The position numbers and the translations under genes were made by a program. A DNA stretch of 64,000 bases from Massilistercora timonensis (GTDB lineage: Bacteria > Bacillota > Clostridia > Lachnospirales > Lachnospiraceae), in assembly GCF_900312975.1 (NCBI RefSeq), contig NZ_LT990039.1, positions 1,054,001-1,118,000 of the forward strand, given 5' to 3'. This document shows positions 17,382 to 24,603 of this stretch, piece by piece. Position 1 is the first letter of the stretch; each line of letters opens with the position of its first letter. The notes under the pieces are model-generated. The model was not told where the DNA came from. It did no database searches and saw only the letters and a list, made by a program, of their open reading frames with translations.

Positions 17382-17456
17382 TCGGGGTAACAGGATTCGA
17401 ACCTGCGACCTCACGGCCCCCAGCCGTGCGCTCTAACCAAACTGAGCCATACCCCG
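17382..17456 (-). tRNA. tRNA-Pro(GGG)
   Basis: Reverse-strand cloverleaf: acceptor CGGGGTA/TACCCCG, anticodon stem CACGG/CCGTG around loop CTGGGGG (anticodon GGG), and T-arm GGTTCGAATCC. The 3' CCA is not encoded (the genome continues A-CGCA). A terminator follows directly. Confidence 0.96.
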
Positions 17457-17586
17457 ATAGTGATATTCTATCGAATACCGTCGAAAAATGCAAGCATTAT
17501 TTTTAGTATTCTTTTCCATTAGGATATGCTAGAATAAGATTAATATACGTGAAACCCACGAAATTCACGAAAAAGGAGCGTTTTGT

Positions 17587-18387
17587 ATGAAAATCATTGT
17601 AGTTGCCCCAAGAGGAAAAATGGGCAAACTGATCACCCAGGCCGCCGCCTCAAGCGAAGATCTGGAGCTTGTGGCCGGCCTTGGTCCAAAAGGAAGAGAC
17701 TATATCGGGGAAGATCTGGGTACGGTGGCTATGACCGGCCGCACCCTGGGCGTCCCCGTAACAGACGATCTGGAAAGTGTCATCGACCGCTGCGACGCGA
17801 TCATCGACTTCTCCACCCGGGAGGTATCCCTGGAAGTCCTGGCAGCCGCAGTGGCTCACAAAAAGGCGCTGGTGTGCGGCACCACCGGCTTCTCAGAAGA
17901 TGAGATGGCCCGGTTCCATGAGGCAGCTAAAACCATTCCCATGCTGTACGCCGCCAACACCTCCAAGCTGGTCAATGTAATGAACAAGCTTCTGGAGATG
18001 GTGACCAGAACTGTGGGCGATGAGCTGGATATCGAAATCCTTGAGATGCACGACCAGTGGAAGAAAGACGTACCCAGCGGAACCTCCCGGGAGATGGGAG
18101 AGATCATGGCCCGCGCTCTGGGCAAAGAACTGGAAGACATCGCAGTATACGGCAGGGAAAAAGGCGAAAATCCCCGGAAGCCGGGAACCATCGGTTATCA
18201 CTCCCTGCGGGCCGGCAACATACCCAGCAGCCACACCGTCTACTTCGGCGGACTGGGCGAGCGCCTGGAGATCACCCACCACTCCTACAACTGGGAGTGC
18301 TTCGCCAGGGGCGCCTGCAACTGCGCCGCTTATCTGGAAGGGAAAGAGGCTGGGTTCTATACTATCCAGGATGTACTGAATCTGTAA
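17587..18387 (+). CDS. dapB: 4-Hydroxy-tetrahydrodipicolinate reductase
   Basis: 266 residues. The N-terminal NAD(P)-binding motif is VVAPRGKMGKLI (residues 4-15), and the catalytic loop is SGTSREMGEIMA near residue 160 following the EMHDQWKKDVPSGT segment. It makes tetrahydrodipicolinate, the substrate of DapL. Start ATG follows AAAAGGAG. The gene is alone, divergent from tRNA-Pro, and separated from dapFL by 8 kb, so the lysine pathway is scattered but present. Confidence 0.96.
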   Translation: MKIIVVAPRGKMGKLITQAAASSEDLELVAGLGPKGRDYIGEDLGTVAMTGRTLGVPVTDDLESVIDRCDAIIDFSTREVSLEVLAAAVAHKKALVCGTTGFSEDEMARFHEAAKTIPMLYAANTSKLVNVMNKLLEMVTRTVGDELDIEILEMHDQWKKDVPSGTSREMGEIMARALGKELEDIAVYGREKGENPRKPGTIGYHSLRAGNIPSSHTVYFGGLGERLEITHHSYNWECFARGACNCAAYLEGKEAGFYTIQDVLNL

Positions 18388-18397
18388 ATGCAGGTTA

Positions 18398-18617
18398 TCG
18401 CGCGCCCAAGAGGAAATCAAGCGGCTGCGCAGCAGACATTTGATTTCCTCGGCGCGATACCGACAGAATCAAAGAGTGCGAAGCACGGCAGCCGTGAAAC
18501 GGCTGGATTCTGGAGGTGTGTTTGTCGAGAGGCGGGGACCGGCGATTGCTCCGAGGCTGACGCTTAACCTCCGCAATCATCCGCCCCCCCCGCCTTATCG
18601 CCAACTGTCCCGACAAA
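18398..18617. repeat. Stacked palindromic repeats after dapB
   Basis: Three consecutive inverted-repeat units: 18398-18458 (ATCGCGC and GAGGAAATCAA arms), 18464-18512 (CAGAATC arms around CAGCCGT-gaa-ACGGCTG) and 18521-18617 (TTTGTCG, AGGCGGGG and GATTGC arms nested). They contain no convincing coding sequence. The first could terminate dapB, but the set as a whole looks like an intergenic structured repeat. Confidence 0.6.
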
Positions 18618-18657
18618 GGCCTGACTTGTCAAGATGATTCTGCGGAAGAATACGGAA

Positions 18658-18898
18658 CAGGGAAGCGCATACAGCCTGCTGATAGAAACCATATGGAAGC
18701 ATTAGAATCCATTACAGAAAAACACCTGCGATTTTATGCGAAGATTTGACTTCCAGTCAAATCTGAAAAGAGCCTGAGCAGGGAAATCATCAGATTTCCT
18801 TGCGAATTGCTCTGGCCATGAAATCGCAGGTGTTTTGATGTTAAGGATTCTTTGCGAACCTTTCTGGTTTCTATCAGCAGGCTGTATGCGCTTCCCTG
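18658..18898. repeat. 241-bp nested palindrome, MITE-like
   Basis: Outer arms of 34 bp are perfect inverted copies (18658-18691 and 18865-18898). Inside lie a second 16-bp inverted pair (18719-18734 with 18821-18836) and small hairpins in the centre. The whole unit could fold into one long hairpin. AA flanks both ends and may be a 2-bp target duplication. No frame encodes a transposase. It resembles a miniature inverted-repeat element; the founder element is not in the window. Confidence 0.6.
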
Positions 18899-18924
18899 AA
18901 CATTTTTAATTCACAGAATCAGCG

Positions 18925-18941
18925 CGACAAACCTGAATTTA
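18925..18941. repeat. Copy of element B attachment-like core
   Basis: CGACAAACCTGAATTTA differs at one base from 41175-41191 and at two from 32787-32803, the two ends of the tyrosine-integrase element. It lies outside the tRNA-Ser island, overlapping the stop codon of the Rpn remnant. Confidence 0.55.
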
Positions 18942-19561
18942 CCAATATTTCTTCATATATTTCTCCGCCTCTTCTTCAGATAACTCATACTTTTCCTGAA
19001 GCTTTTTCAAAACATCCCCTCTGGAAATCGAGAACTCCTGTAACGAAGTAATCAATTGACAGATCCCATAATCATATCCTTCCTGTCTCACAGCCTTTTC
19101 ATAAGCTTCCTGATCAAATCCTTCCAGTACCATCTGTACCACCTCTGCTTTCTGCGCTCTCAGGATATCCGCCAGGACCCCGCCGGCAATACAGCTTTCC
19201 ACCGCCGCTTCCACTGCTCCCTGCAGATCTTGCCCCTTCGCCTGATTCTTCCGGATGGTATCCACGAAGATGGCGTATTCCTCCAGACGTCTGCATTTTT
19301 TCATCAATTCCCGGTTATGCCCATAATTGATATTCAACATCAGTGTCTGACATTCCAGGCAGGGCTCTTTCTCCCCGTTCGGCCGCTGGAAGAGATCTGA
19401 CAGTTTTAAAATCTTCCGGTCCGGTTCCTCCTGGGTTCCATTGTAGAACACGATGTGCTGGGGAAAGGGATATTCCTTGGGCTAAAGACAAAGCGAAACA
19501 GGCGATCCTTGTAGTTACGGTTCGCAGCAGGATATTCCTGAGTATGAAATTGTTGCATCAT
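18939..19561 (-). pseudogene. Rpn/PD-(D/E)XK nuclease-family transposase, internally deleted
   Basis: The true start is ATG 19561 after AAAGGAG, and the first 26 codons read QQFHTQEYPAANRNYKDRLFRFVF, the usual N-terminus of Rpn-type recombination-promoting nucleases. The frame then breaks near 19490: the rest resumes in another frame as KEYPFPQHIVFYNGTQEEPDR and runs 170 codons to 18939. The missing middle would hold the PD-(D/E)XK catalytic residues, so this is an internal deletion plus frameshift. The C-terminal helical tail is intact. Its stop codon overlaps a 17-bp sequence that also bounds integrative element B. Confidence 0.8.
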
Positions 19562-19823
19562 TGATTTTCTCCTTTCATTATAGAAAACAAAACAAACCGT
19601 TGCAACCTTTAAGCGAGCTCAAAAAAGGTCTGGAAACAAATGGCGGAAACCGCCGGAAATAAAGGACAGCCGGGAACTCCGGCTGAGGTGGGGAAAAGAA
19701 TTCTCCAGATGATTGTTTGTTTATTATAATGGAAAAAGTCCGGAAAAACAAGGGGCAAAGATGGGCTGCTTACCAACTTTGGATTTTCTTAAGAATCTTT
19801 ATAAACATTTTCAGATTCCGACA

Positions 19824-19853
19824 CATTTGAGCCACATCTTTTTTATATAATAG
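19824..19853 (+). promoter_or_regulatory. Direct-repeat operator and TATAAT box
   Basis: CACATTT and CACATCT at an 11-bp period precede TATATAATAG. The order, spacing and upstream CTTAAGA match the region upstream of the RNA candidate at 6699. Confidence 0.5.
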
Positions 19854-19861
19854 CGTTAACA

Positions 19862-19992
19862 ACAAATGAAGGCGGCGGCCGTGCTTATGTTTTCTTATCT
19901 GTATGGCTGTCAGTCTTCGCCTAACAACAAGTTCCATTTACATAGATTTTCACCCCTTCGGGCCGGCTGCGAAATGCCGGCCCGCTCTTATT
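19862..19992 (+). ncRNA. Candidate small RNA before tRNA-Ser
   Basis: Downstream of the TATAAT box, about 130 bases end in a GC-rich hairpin GGGCCGGC/GCCGGCCC (19958-19981) and a T-rich tail. An unpaired CACCCC stretch lies just before the hairpin. A 74-codon frame starting at 19866 crosses the hairpin, has no ribosome site and no recognisable features, so I prefer an RNA. The rest of 19562-19823 shows only repeats of low complexity and nothing I can name. Confidence 0.4.
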
Positions 19993-20066
19993 TTCGACGG
20001 GACTTTATTTTAATTTGGGTATTCCTCTCTTCTGGTACTTATGCTATAATACATTACGGTGTTTCT

Positions 20067-20111
20067 GGAGACGTATCGAAGTGGTCATAACGAGTCGCAC
20101 TCGAAATCATG
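20067..20111 (+). tRNA. tRNA-Ser 5'-half remnant (pseudo-tRNA)
   Basis: Forty-five bases nearly identical to the 5' half of the intact tRNA-Ser that starts 78 bp later (GGAGACGTATCGAAG-GGTCATAACGAG...), ending within the anticodon arm with no 3' half. A TATAAT box at 20045-20050 precedes it, so the intact tRNA is probably co-transcribed with this fragment. Confidence 0.75.
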
Positions 20112-20144
20112 TTATTTGCCCCAAAAACTAAATAATTATTAAAT

Positions 20145-20233
20145 GGAGACGTATCGAAGCGGTCATAACGAGCTCGACTCGAAATCGAGTTGTCCGAAAG
20201 GGCACGTGGGTTCGAATCCCACCGTCTCCGCCA
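20145..20233 (+). tRNA. tRNA-Ser(CGA), integration target
   Basis: Class II tRNA with acceptor GGAGACG/CGTCTCC, anticodon stem CTCGA/TCGAG around loop CTCGAAA (anticodon CGA), a long variable arm (TTGTCCGAAAGGGCAC) and T-arm GGGTTCGAATCCC. CCA is encoded at 20231-20233, but those bases come from the inserted element. A 10-bp terminator hairpin follows within the element. Confidence 0.95.
20200..20231 (+). repeat. attL (tRNA-Ser 3' end)
   Basis: 32-bp sequence running from the variable arm through the acceptor end; identical to 57053-57084. Confidence 0.93.
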
Positions 20234-20241
20234 ACAACAAT

Positions 20242-20272
20242 CCCGCGTAAATCAAGGGTTTACGCGGGTTTT
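20242..20272 (+). terminator. Terminator of tRNA-Ser, supplied by element
   Basis: Stem CCCGCGTAAA/TTTACGCGGG and T-run, starting 8 bp past the encoded CCA, on the element side of attL. Confidence 0.9.
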
Positions 20273-20328
20273 CTTATGTCTTTTTGCGGGTGATTTTGCC
20301 CTGCTGAAAACAGGCAAATCCGGGTGAA

Positions 20329-20424
20329 TGGTGCCCGTGGTGCCCCGATTTGTGGTGCCCTGCGGCAAAATTCTTATACATCTTATTCATAAAAAATGTA
20401 TGCCGTGGTGCCCGAATGGTGCCC
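20329..20424 (+). repeat. Arm-type repeats, left end
   Basis: Five copies of TGGTGCCC at 20329, 20338, 20353, 20406 and 20417, in the same orientation. Three copies lie near the right end. They are probably the arm sites of the tyrosine integrase. Confidence 0.8.
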
Positions 20425-20478
20425 GGAACTTCTAAAAGCATATAAAAAGCAGCGTGGAGCTATAAAGAGATACGTCCT

Positions 20479-20958
20479 TTACAGCTCTATTTCGCTGCTT
20501 TTCTTTTTGGCTTTTTTCGGCTCGCTGCCTTTATCCGGCGTGGGCTTCTGCGGGTGCAGGGCTTTGTGGTAGGTTTCAAGGACAGCTTTTTTTCGTTCAA
20601 GTCGTACATTGACGTATTGTGCCGTTACCGCTTCAAGGTTGGTTGAAATACCAAGCGACATACCAATGCCTTTTAGTGTATGCCCCAATATCTCGCCTAC
20701 GGTATAAAAGTCGCCTGTGAGTTGGTGCATATTTGTAGCTGCCGTATGCCGTAAATCATGGAAACGAATGTGCGGCATTTCGAGGTGCCGGATAAGCTGA
20801 CCGAAGTTTGCCGACATTCTATCCCTGCGCTGCGGAGAGCCGTCCGGCTTTGCGATAAAGAGTTTGTTGTCATAGTACACGCCGCCGCTTGCTTCTATCA
20901 ATGCTTTCTGCCGCTCGATTAAATCAAACTGCCGCAGGAAATACGGTAGCGTTGCTAT
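20479..20958 (-). pseudogene. Tyrosine integrase, C-terminal half only
   Basis: The open frame runs leftwards from a TAG at 20959-20961 to 20479, about 159 codons. It keeps the second catalytic box FHDLRHTAATNM, the GH of EILGH, and the nucleophile tyrosine in TAQYVNV, followed by a lysine-rich tail. The N-terminal arm-binding domain, core-binding domain and the first catalytic Arg are missing. The sequence upstream of the TAG (NAQQIPPFGGGME in frame) does not look like integrase. Adjacent to attL and the arm repeats, this is the former integrase of the tRNA-Ser element; excision would need a helper. Confidence 0.85.
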
Positions 20959-21016
20959 CTACTCCATACCCCCACCGAAAGGCGGTATTTGTTGCGCGTT
21001 CCTTTGATTTTGGACG

Positions 21017-21051
21017 CAAAAAAAGATTGCAGCCGCCATGCGCTGCAATCT
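21017..21051 (-). terminator. Terminator after XRE regulator
   Basis: Reverse-strand stem AGATTGCAGC/GCTGCAATCT followed by seven T. Confidence 0.9.
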
Positions 21052-21073
21052 CCCGATTTCTCATATTGTGAGG

Positions 21074-21436
21074 TTAATCCTCTGCTTTTTCGACTTCCGT
21101 TATCTCCCTTGCTGTTGCGGTTACAATCCGTATGCCTTTATCGCTCATACCGTCCAGCAGCGCGTCAAGCTGCCGCCGCCCGGTGGATTTCTCCGCATTG
21201 CTGTTCGGGAAGAAAAATTGATCTACCGAAATATGATACCGGGTTACAAGGTCATAGAATACCTGTAAACTCGGCTGTTGTCCCTTGTTCTCGATATTCG
21301 CAAGGTAGCGCGGGGAAATATATAACTCGTCGCTTACCTTTTTGCGGCTCTCGCCGTATTCATTTCTCGCGGCTTTTATAGCTGCCCCGAAAGCCTTAAA
21401 GTCGTACAATGGTACGGGTCTTTTTGCCATTTTCAT
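21074..21436 (-). CDS. XRE-family HTH regulator of the element
   Basis: 120 residues with a lambda-repressor-like helix-turn-helix at about residues 14-70 (GESRKKVSDELYISPRYLANIENKGQQPSLQVFYDLVTRYHIS) and a C-terminal helical dimerisation region. Regulators of this type sit beside the integrase in Tn1549/Tn916-like elements and control excision and transfer genes. It starts at ATG 21436 with GGGTGA upstream and ends before a strong terminator. The target operator is not identifiable. Confidence 0.85.
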   Translation of the reverse strand: MKMAKRPVPLYDFKAFGAAIKAARNEYGESRKKVSDELYISPRYLANIENKGQQPSLQVFYDLVTRYHISVDQFFFPNSNAEKSTGRRQLDALLDGMSDKGIRIVTATAREITEVEKAED

Positions 21437-21523
21437 TCACCCTGTTACATTTTACAGTTCACCTTTCTTTTTGGATATGTCCACACAATTCATATCATTA
21501 GGTTAAATACTTCCTGTTGTGTA

Positions 21524-21552
21524 TTGACAGTAGACTGATTTTCTGATAAAAT
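21524..21552 (+). promoter_or_regulatory. Promoter of KTR / RlmN-like cassette
   Basis: TTGACA (21524-21529), 17-base spacer, TAAAAT (21547-21552), upstream of a leader peptide. Confidence 0.8.
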
Positions 21553-21580
21553 AAAATTTATGTAAAAGGAGGCGGCGTTT

Positions 21581-21607
21581 ATGTTGCATAGCATGCGTAT
21601 TAGATAA
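21581..21607 (+). CDS. Leader peptide MLHSMRIR
   Basis: Eight codons and TAA, with AAAAGGAGG eight bases upstream, the strongest ribosome site in the region. The MRIR end carries the Arg-x-Arg pattern of macrolide-arrested leader peptides such as ErmDL (MTHSMRLR...). A hairpin with a T-run begins 20 bases after the stop, so stalling here could control read-through into the downstream genes. Confidence 0.75.
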   Translation: MLHSMRIR

Positions 21608-21627
21608 GCATTGAAAAAAAGGATTTT

Positions 21628-21651
21628 CCCATTTTCAACATGGGCTTTTTT
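21628..21651 (+). terminator. Attenuator hairpin 1
   Basis: CCCAT/ATGGG stem with a 7-base loop and CTTTTTT, preceded by an A-tract that extends pairing with the T-run; follows the leader peptide. Confidence 0.65.
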
Positions 21652-21760
21652 GTCATGCTTATTTTGCGGATGCTATACAAAAAACTAACGACGTATAGAT
21701 ATAGTATAGACATAGTGCAAGCTATGCCTTAGTTTTGTTGTACTGCTCTGTGCATTATAA

Positions 21761-21804
21761 ATGCAGGTCAATGCTCATGTTGAGGATTGACCTGCATTTT
21801 TTTG
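21761..21804 (+). terminator. Attenuator hairpin 2
   Basis: Perfect 12-bp stem ATGCAGGTCAAT/ATTGACCTGCAT with seven T, 25 bases before the KTR gene. Upstream bases (ACAAAAAACTAA and TTAGTTTTGT) can form an alternative pairing. Confidence 0.8.
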
Positions 21805-21828
21805 TGTAAAAAGGACGAGTGAAATATA

Positions 21829-22014
21829 ATGCTTAAAAAATATTGGATAAAATGTCCGATTTGTAACGGAAAGACGAGAGTTCAAGTATTTCATAATACT
21901 GTATTAAAAGATTTTCCTCTTTTCTGCCCTAAATGCAAATTGACGCATATCATTGATGTAGAAAAATTAGAGATTGTAATCAAAAATACAGAAAAACAAA
22001 CTTTTATTATTTAG
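21829..22014 (+). CDS. Cysteine-rich KTR-domain protein
   Basis: 61 residues with two zinc-knuckle pairs, CPIC (residues 9-12) and CPKC (34-37), and the KTRVQV segment that names the Cys-rich KTR family. Such small proteins are common next to ribosomal-protection tetracycline resistance genes on conjugative transposons; their function is not known. AT-rich (unlike the surroundings), starting after AAAAGGACGAG. It lies 16 bp upstream of the radical-SAM methyltransferase gene, in one transcript behind the leader-attenuator region. Confidence 0.85.
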   Translation: MLKKYWIKCPICNGKTRVQVFHNTVLKDFPLFCPKCKLTHIIDVEKLEIVIKNTEKQTFII

Positions 22015-22030
22015 AAGAAAGGATATAAAA

Positions 22031-23014
22031 ATGAAACGTTTACCTAAATATACGCCTGCGGAAGTACGGAATGATCCATACGGATTTACTTACAAAGAAA
22101 TGTCGGAAGTTATTGGCGAGAATGAAGCAAAAGCCTTATATGAAGAATTATATAAGCAATTACCACGCAAAAAAAATCTATCAATGTTGGTAAAAAATAT
22201 TTGCAAAAGCAGTGATACTGAAAAGTATGTTTACGAACTGAAAGACAACAAATACATTGAAACGGTTTTTATCAAGCGGCGAGATGGTGGAACTGTTTGC
22301 GTGAGCACACAAGTCGGTTGTCCTGTTGGTTGTATTTTTTGTGAGTCCGGGCGAAATGGCTTTGTTCGTAATCTAACATCGTCAGAAATCGTACAACAGA
22401 TTATATTGTTGCGTCGAAAAGTAAACCGTATCGTTTTTATGGGTATGGGAGAGCCTTTATTCAATTATGACAACTTGATAAAAGCAATCCATATTCTCCG
22501 AGATAGATATGGGCTCAACTTTCCAACCGACGGCATTACCATATCAACAGTTGGTCCGGTCGATCAATTAAAAAAATTGCGCGAGGAACATCTTAAAATT
22601 CAGTTGACAATATCTTTACACGCAGCAACACAATCTGCAAGAAATCGTATTATTCCTCACATGCGCATATATGCTATTGAAGATGTTGTTAAGCAAGCCT
22701 TATCCTATTCTGAAAGGCATAATCGCAAAATTGTCTTTGCGTATTTGCTTTTACCGGGTATAAATGACCGGCCCTCAGATGTAAGACAACTTGCAAAATG
22801 GTTTCGGGGCAAAAAAGTTATGATTAACGTGTTACAATACAACCCAACAAGCAATTCAAGAATTAAAGCACCACAGAAACGGGAAATAGTTGCATTCAAA
22901 CATCAATTAGAGCAAGCAGGACTTGAAGTTACTATGAGAGTTTCTCATGGCAGAGAGATTAACGCGGCTTGTGGACAGTTAGCTAACACATATAATAAAT
23001 TCAAAAAAAAATGA
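22031..23014 (+). CDS. Radical SAM RlmN/Cfr-family 23S rRNA methyltransferase, divergent
   Basis: 327 residues. The radical-SAM cluster is CPVGCIFC (C97, C101, C104), followed by GMGEP (about 138-142), SLHA, and the methyl-accepting cysteine C314 in NAACGQL; all RlmN/Cfr catalytic landmarks are present. These enzymes methylate A2503 of 23S rRNA, RlmN at C2 and Cfr at C8. The residue preceding C97 is Val-Gly as in RlmN, not the Cys-Gly of Cfr, but the N-terminal 85 residues are unlike either as I know them. AT-rich, on a mobile element, behind a drug-type leader peptide, so a resistance role is more likely than housekeeping. Which carbon it methylates, and any phenotype, are not known from sequence. 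Confidence 0.82.
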   Translation: MKRLPKYTPAEVRNDPYGFTYKEMSEVIGENEAKALYEELYKQLPRKKNLSMLVKNICKSSDTEKYVYELKDNKYIETVFIKRRDGGTVCVSTQVGCPVGCIFCESGRNGFVRNLTSSEIVQQIILLRRKVNRIVFMGMGEPLFNYDNLIKAIHILRDRYGLNFPTDGITISTVGPVDQLKKLREEHLKIQLTISLHAATQSARNRIIPHMRIYAIEDVVKQALSYSERHNRKIVFAYLLLPGINDRPSDVRQLAKWFRGKKVMINVLQYNPTSNSRIKAPQKREIVAFKHQLEQAGLEVTMRVSHGREINAACGQLANTYNKFKKK

Positions 23015-23042
23015 TTAAAAGTGCCAGACGCATAGACGCAGA

Positions 23043-23089
23043 GCCGATAACGCATTAGGTCAAAAAACCTATGTGTTATCGGCTTTTTT
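23043..23089 (+). terminator. Terminator of RlmN-like cassette
   Basis: GCCGATAAC/GTTATCGGC stem, partly paired centre, six T. Confidence 0.9.
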
Positions 23090-23324
23090 ATTTAATATTG
23101 CGCAAAAGCCGCTGTTCCCTATTATAGAATGGATTGCGGGTAGTGTATTAAAGTCGCCCTTTTTTAAGGATACGGCGGTATCGGGGAGGTATCGCCGTGT
23201 CCATTTTTATTTACTGTAACCCGCCTAATGCTTTGCGGTCAAAAAAAGCTATGCTCCGCAAGCGGGATATTCCGGCTATGAATGTGAACTGTCAATACAT
23301 TTAGCTACTGCTTACATTTCCTTT

Positions 23325-23366
23325 GCGCCCGTCCGCGTCTTGCGGACGGGCGCATTTTGCTTTTTT
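23325..23366 (+). terminator. Hairpin upstream of sigma gene
   Basis: Perfect 12-bp stem GCGCCCGTCCGC/GCGGACGGGCGC with a T-rich tail. The stretch 23090-23324 holds no convincing gene. Confidence 0.75.
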
Positions 23367-23487
23367 CAACTTTTTTCTGAAAAGCGCACTCAAGAGCCAT
23401 CTCCCGAACGGGTACGGAGCGAAAGGGGCAGAGAGGACAAGCCCTTAACTCCCGTCCTCTACTCCACGCGGGAAGGAGGTGAACTCT

Positions 23488-23925
23488 ATGGAGCTATCTT
23501 CTTCCGACAAGGAAAGAATACAACATCAGTACGACGCATTAGCAAAGAAAACTTTGGTCGGCGAAGCGAAAAGCCACCGTCGCACTCTTGCGAAACGCGC
23601 AGCACGCGAAGTTACTTTTTCGGATTTGAGCGAAAGCGAACTCGCGCAGCTTTTCACAACGGACGAATACGAAAGCGATTATTTCCGTTTTCAAGTGTCC
23701 GGCTTTGATGTACTCGTCAAAAATGAACTGCTTGCCGAAGCCCTTAACGCTTTGCCCGAAAGGAAACGCGACATTATCCTTTTGTCCTACTTCTTGGATA
23801 TGAGCGACGCGGAAATTGGCGAACTGCTGAATGTTGTACGCACGACGGTTTTCCGGCACAGGAAATCCGCGCTTGCGAAAATCAAACAGTATTTGGAGGG
23901 AAAAGCAGATGATGAATACCGTTAG
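23488..23925 (+). CDS. Sigma-70-like regulator (Tn916 Orf7 type)
   Basis: 145 residues. The C-terminal region-4 helix-turn-helix is clear (LNALPERKRDIILLSYFLDMSDAEIGELLNVVRTTVFRHRKSALAKI). I set the start at ATG 23488, nine bases after AAGGAGG; the GTG at 23479 overlaps that site. Proteins of this kind control transfer genes in Tn916/Tn1549 elements. It overlaps the next small gene by 17 bp and a strong GC-rich hairpin lies upstream. Confidence 0.85.
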   Translation: MELSSSDKERIQHQYDALAKKTLVGEAKSHRRTLAKRAAREVTFSDLSESELAQLFTTDEYESDYFRFQVSGFDVLVKNELLAEALNALPERKRDIILLSYFLDMSDAEIGELLNVVRTTVFRHRKSALAKIKQYLEGKADDEYR

Positions 23926-24151
23926 GAAGTCTGAAAATCTGTTGCCGTTCCCTGTCATTTCCGCAGCGGCAAACGGCGACACAACCGCCATGTGCGCGAT
24001 CTTGAAGCACTACGAGGGTTACATAGCGAAACTTTGTACCCGCACGCTGAAAGACGACGCGGGCAATACCTATTCCTATGTGGACGAGGAAATGCGTAAC
24101 AGGCTGCAAGTGCGCCTTATTACCCGCACCCTTGCTTTTCATGTAGGATAA
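23909..24151 (+). CDS. Helix-turn-helix domain protein (Tn916 Orf8 type)
   Basis: 80 residues (MMNTVRKSENLLPFPVISAA...), start at 23909 or 23912 after TTGGAGGG. The pattern AAANGDTTAMCAILKHYEGYIAKLCTR followed by EEMRNRLQVRLITRTL is the companion of the Orf7-type sigma factor, related to the N-terminal region of the second sigma/HTH pair at 32002-32629. The pair is translationally coupled by overlap. Function inferred from partners. Confidence 0.8.
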   Translation: MMNTVRKSENLLPFPVISAAANGDTTAMCAILKHYEGYIAKLCTRTLKDDAGNTYSYVDEEMRNRLQVRLITRTLAFHVG

Positions 24152-24162
24152 TCTTTTAGCCC

Positions 24163-24603
24163 ATGCGGGGAGCGTGTCCCCTTTCCACGCTTCCCGTTAT
24201 GGGCTATTTGTCGTTCCGCAAAAGCATATCCGCTGTTGATGTGCTTTTGCAGGCCGACAAAGCCTATTGTTCTTTGACAAAGAAAGCGGCCTTTGGTGCG
24301 CAGCATAACAGGCAAACGGGTACATTCCGTCTGTACCGAGCCAGTCGGCGGGTACGCCATGACAGCTTTTCCCCATAGGGGAAAAGCCGAGCGAGAACTA
24401 CCGCGCCGTAAAACAGGTTTAGCAGCTTGTGGGCGACGACATACAAGGCGGCACAATGATACTCCCGCGTTGAACACCCTCAAAGTATTGCGCGGCGCAC
24501 CCATAAGCATGGGCCGGGGTGAAACTCCCGTGAGGTTGCAGCTAACAACCGCCCGTTTTTGCCTTTTGACGAATATAGTTTATCCATACAGGAAAAGGAG
24601 GTT
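24163..24603 (+). ncRNA. Highly structured non-coding region upstream of tnpW
   Basis: No convincing gene in 450 bp, but many stems: TAGCCCAT/ATGGGCTA around GGGAGCGTG/CACGCTTCCC (24163-24211), GGTACA/TGTACC near 24320, and a perfect 10-bp GCTTTTCCCC/GGGGAAAAGC with 3-base loop (24365-24387), then a CCGGGGTGAAACTCCCGTG hairpin near 24515. Open frames here are short and lack ribosome sites. It may be a structured leader or RNA of the transposon module. I could not match it to a group I or II intron. Confidence 0.45.

Noticed and set aside
18658-18898. A retron-type msr/msd RNA because of the long nested stem
   Set aside because: No reverse transcriptase gene is nearby, and the symmetry is that of a simple terminal-inverted-repeat unit.
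19866-20090. A 74-codon protein before tRNA-Ser
   Set aside because: No ribosome site, runs through a terminator hairpin and into the pseudo-tRNA.
20329-20424. A CRISPR array formed by the TGGTGCCC repeats
   Set aside because: Repeats are only 8 bp, spacing is irregular and no cas genes exist; they recur at the other end of the island as arm sites.
22031-23014. Calling this gene cfr outright
   Set aside because: The cysteine-box context is RlmN-like (VGC rather than CGC) and the N-terminus is unlike Cfr; only family-level assignment is justified.
23340-23708. A 122-codon frame starting before the sigma-like gene
   Set aside because: It starts in a terminator hairpin and overlaps the real gene in another frame.
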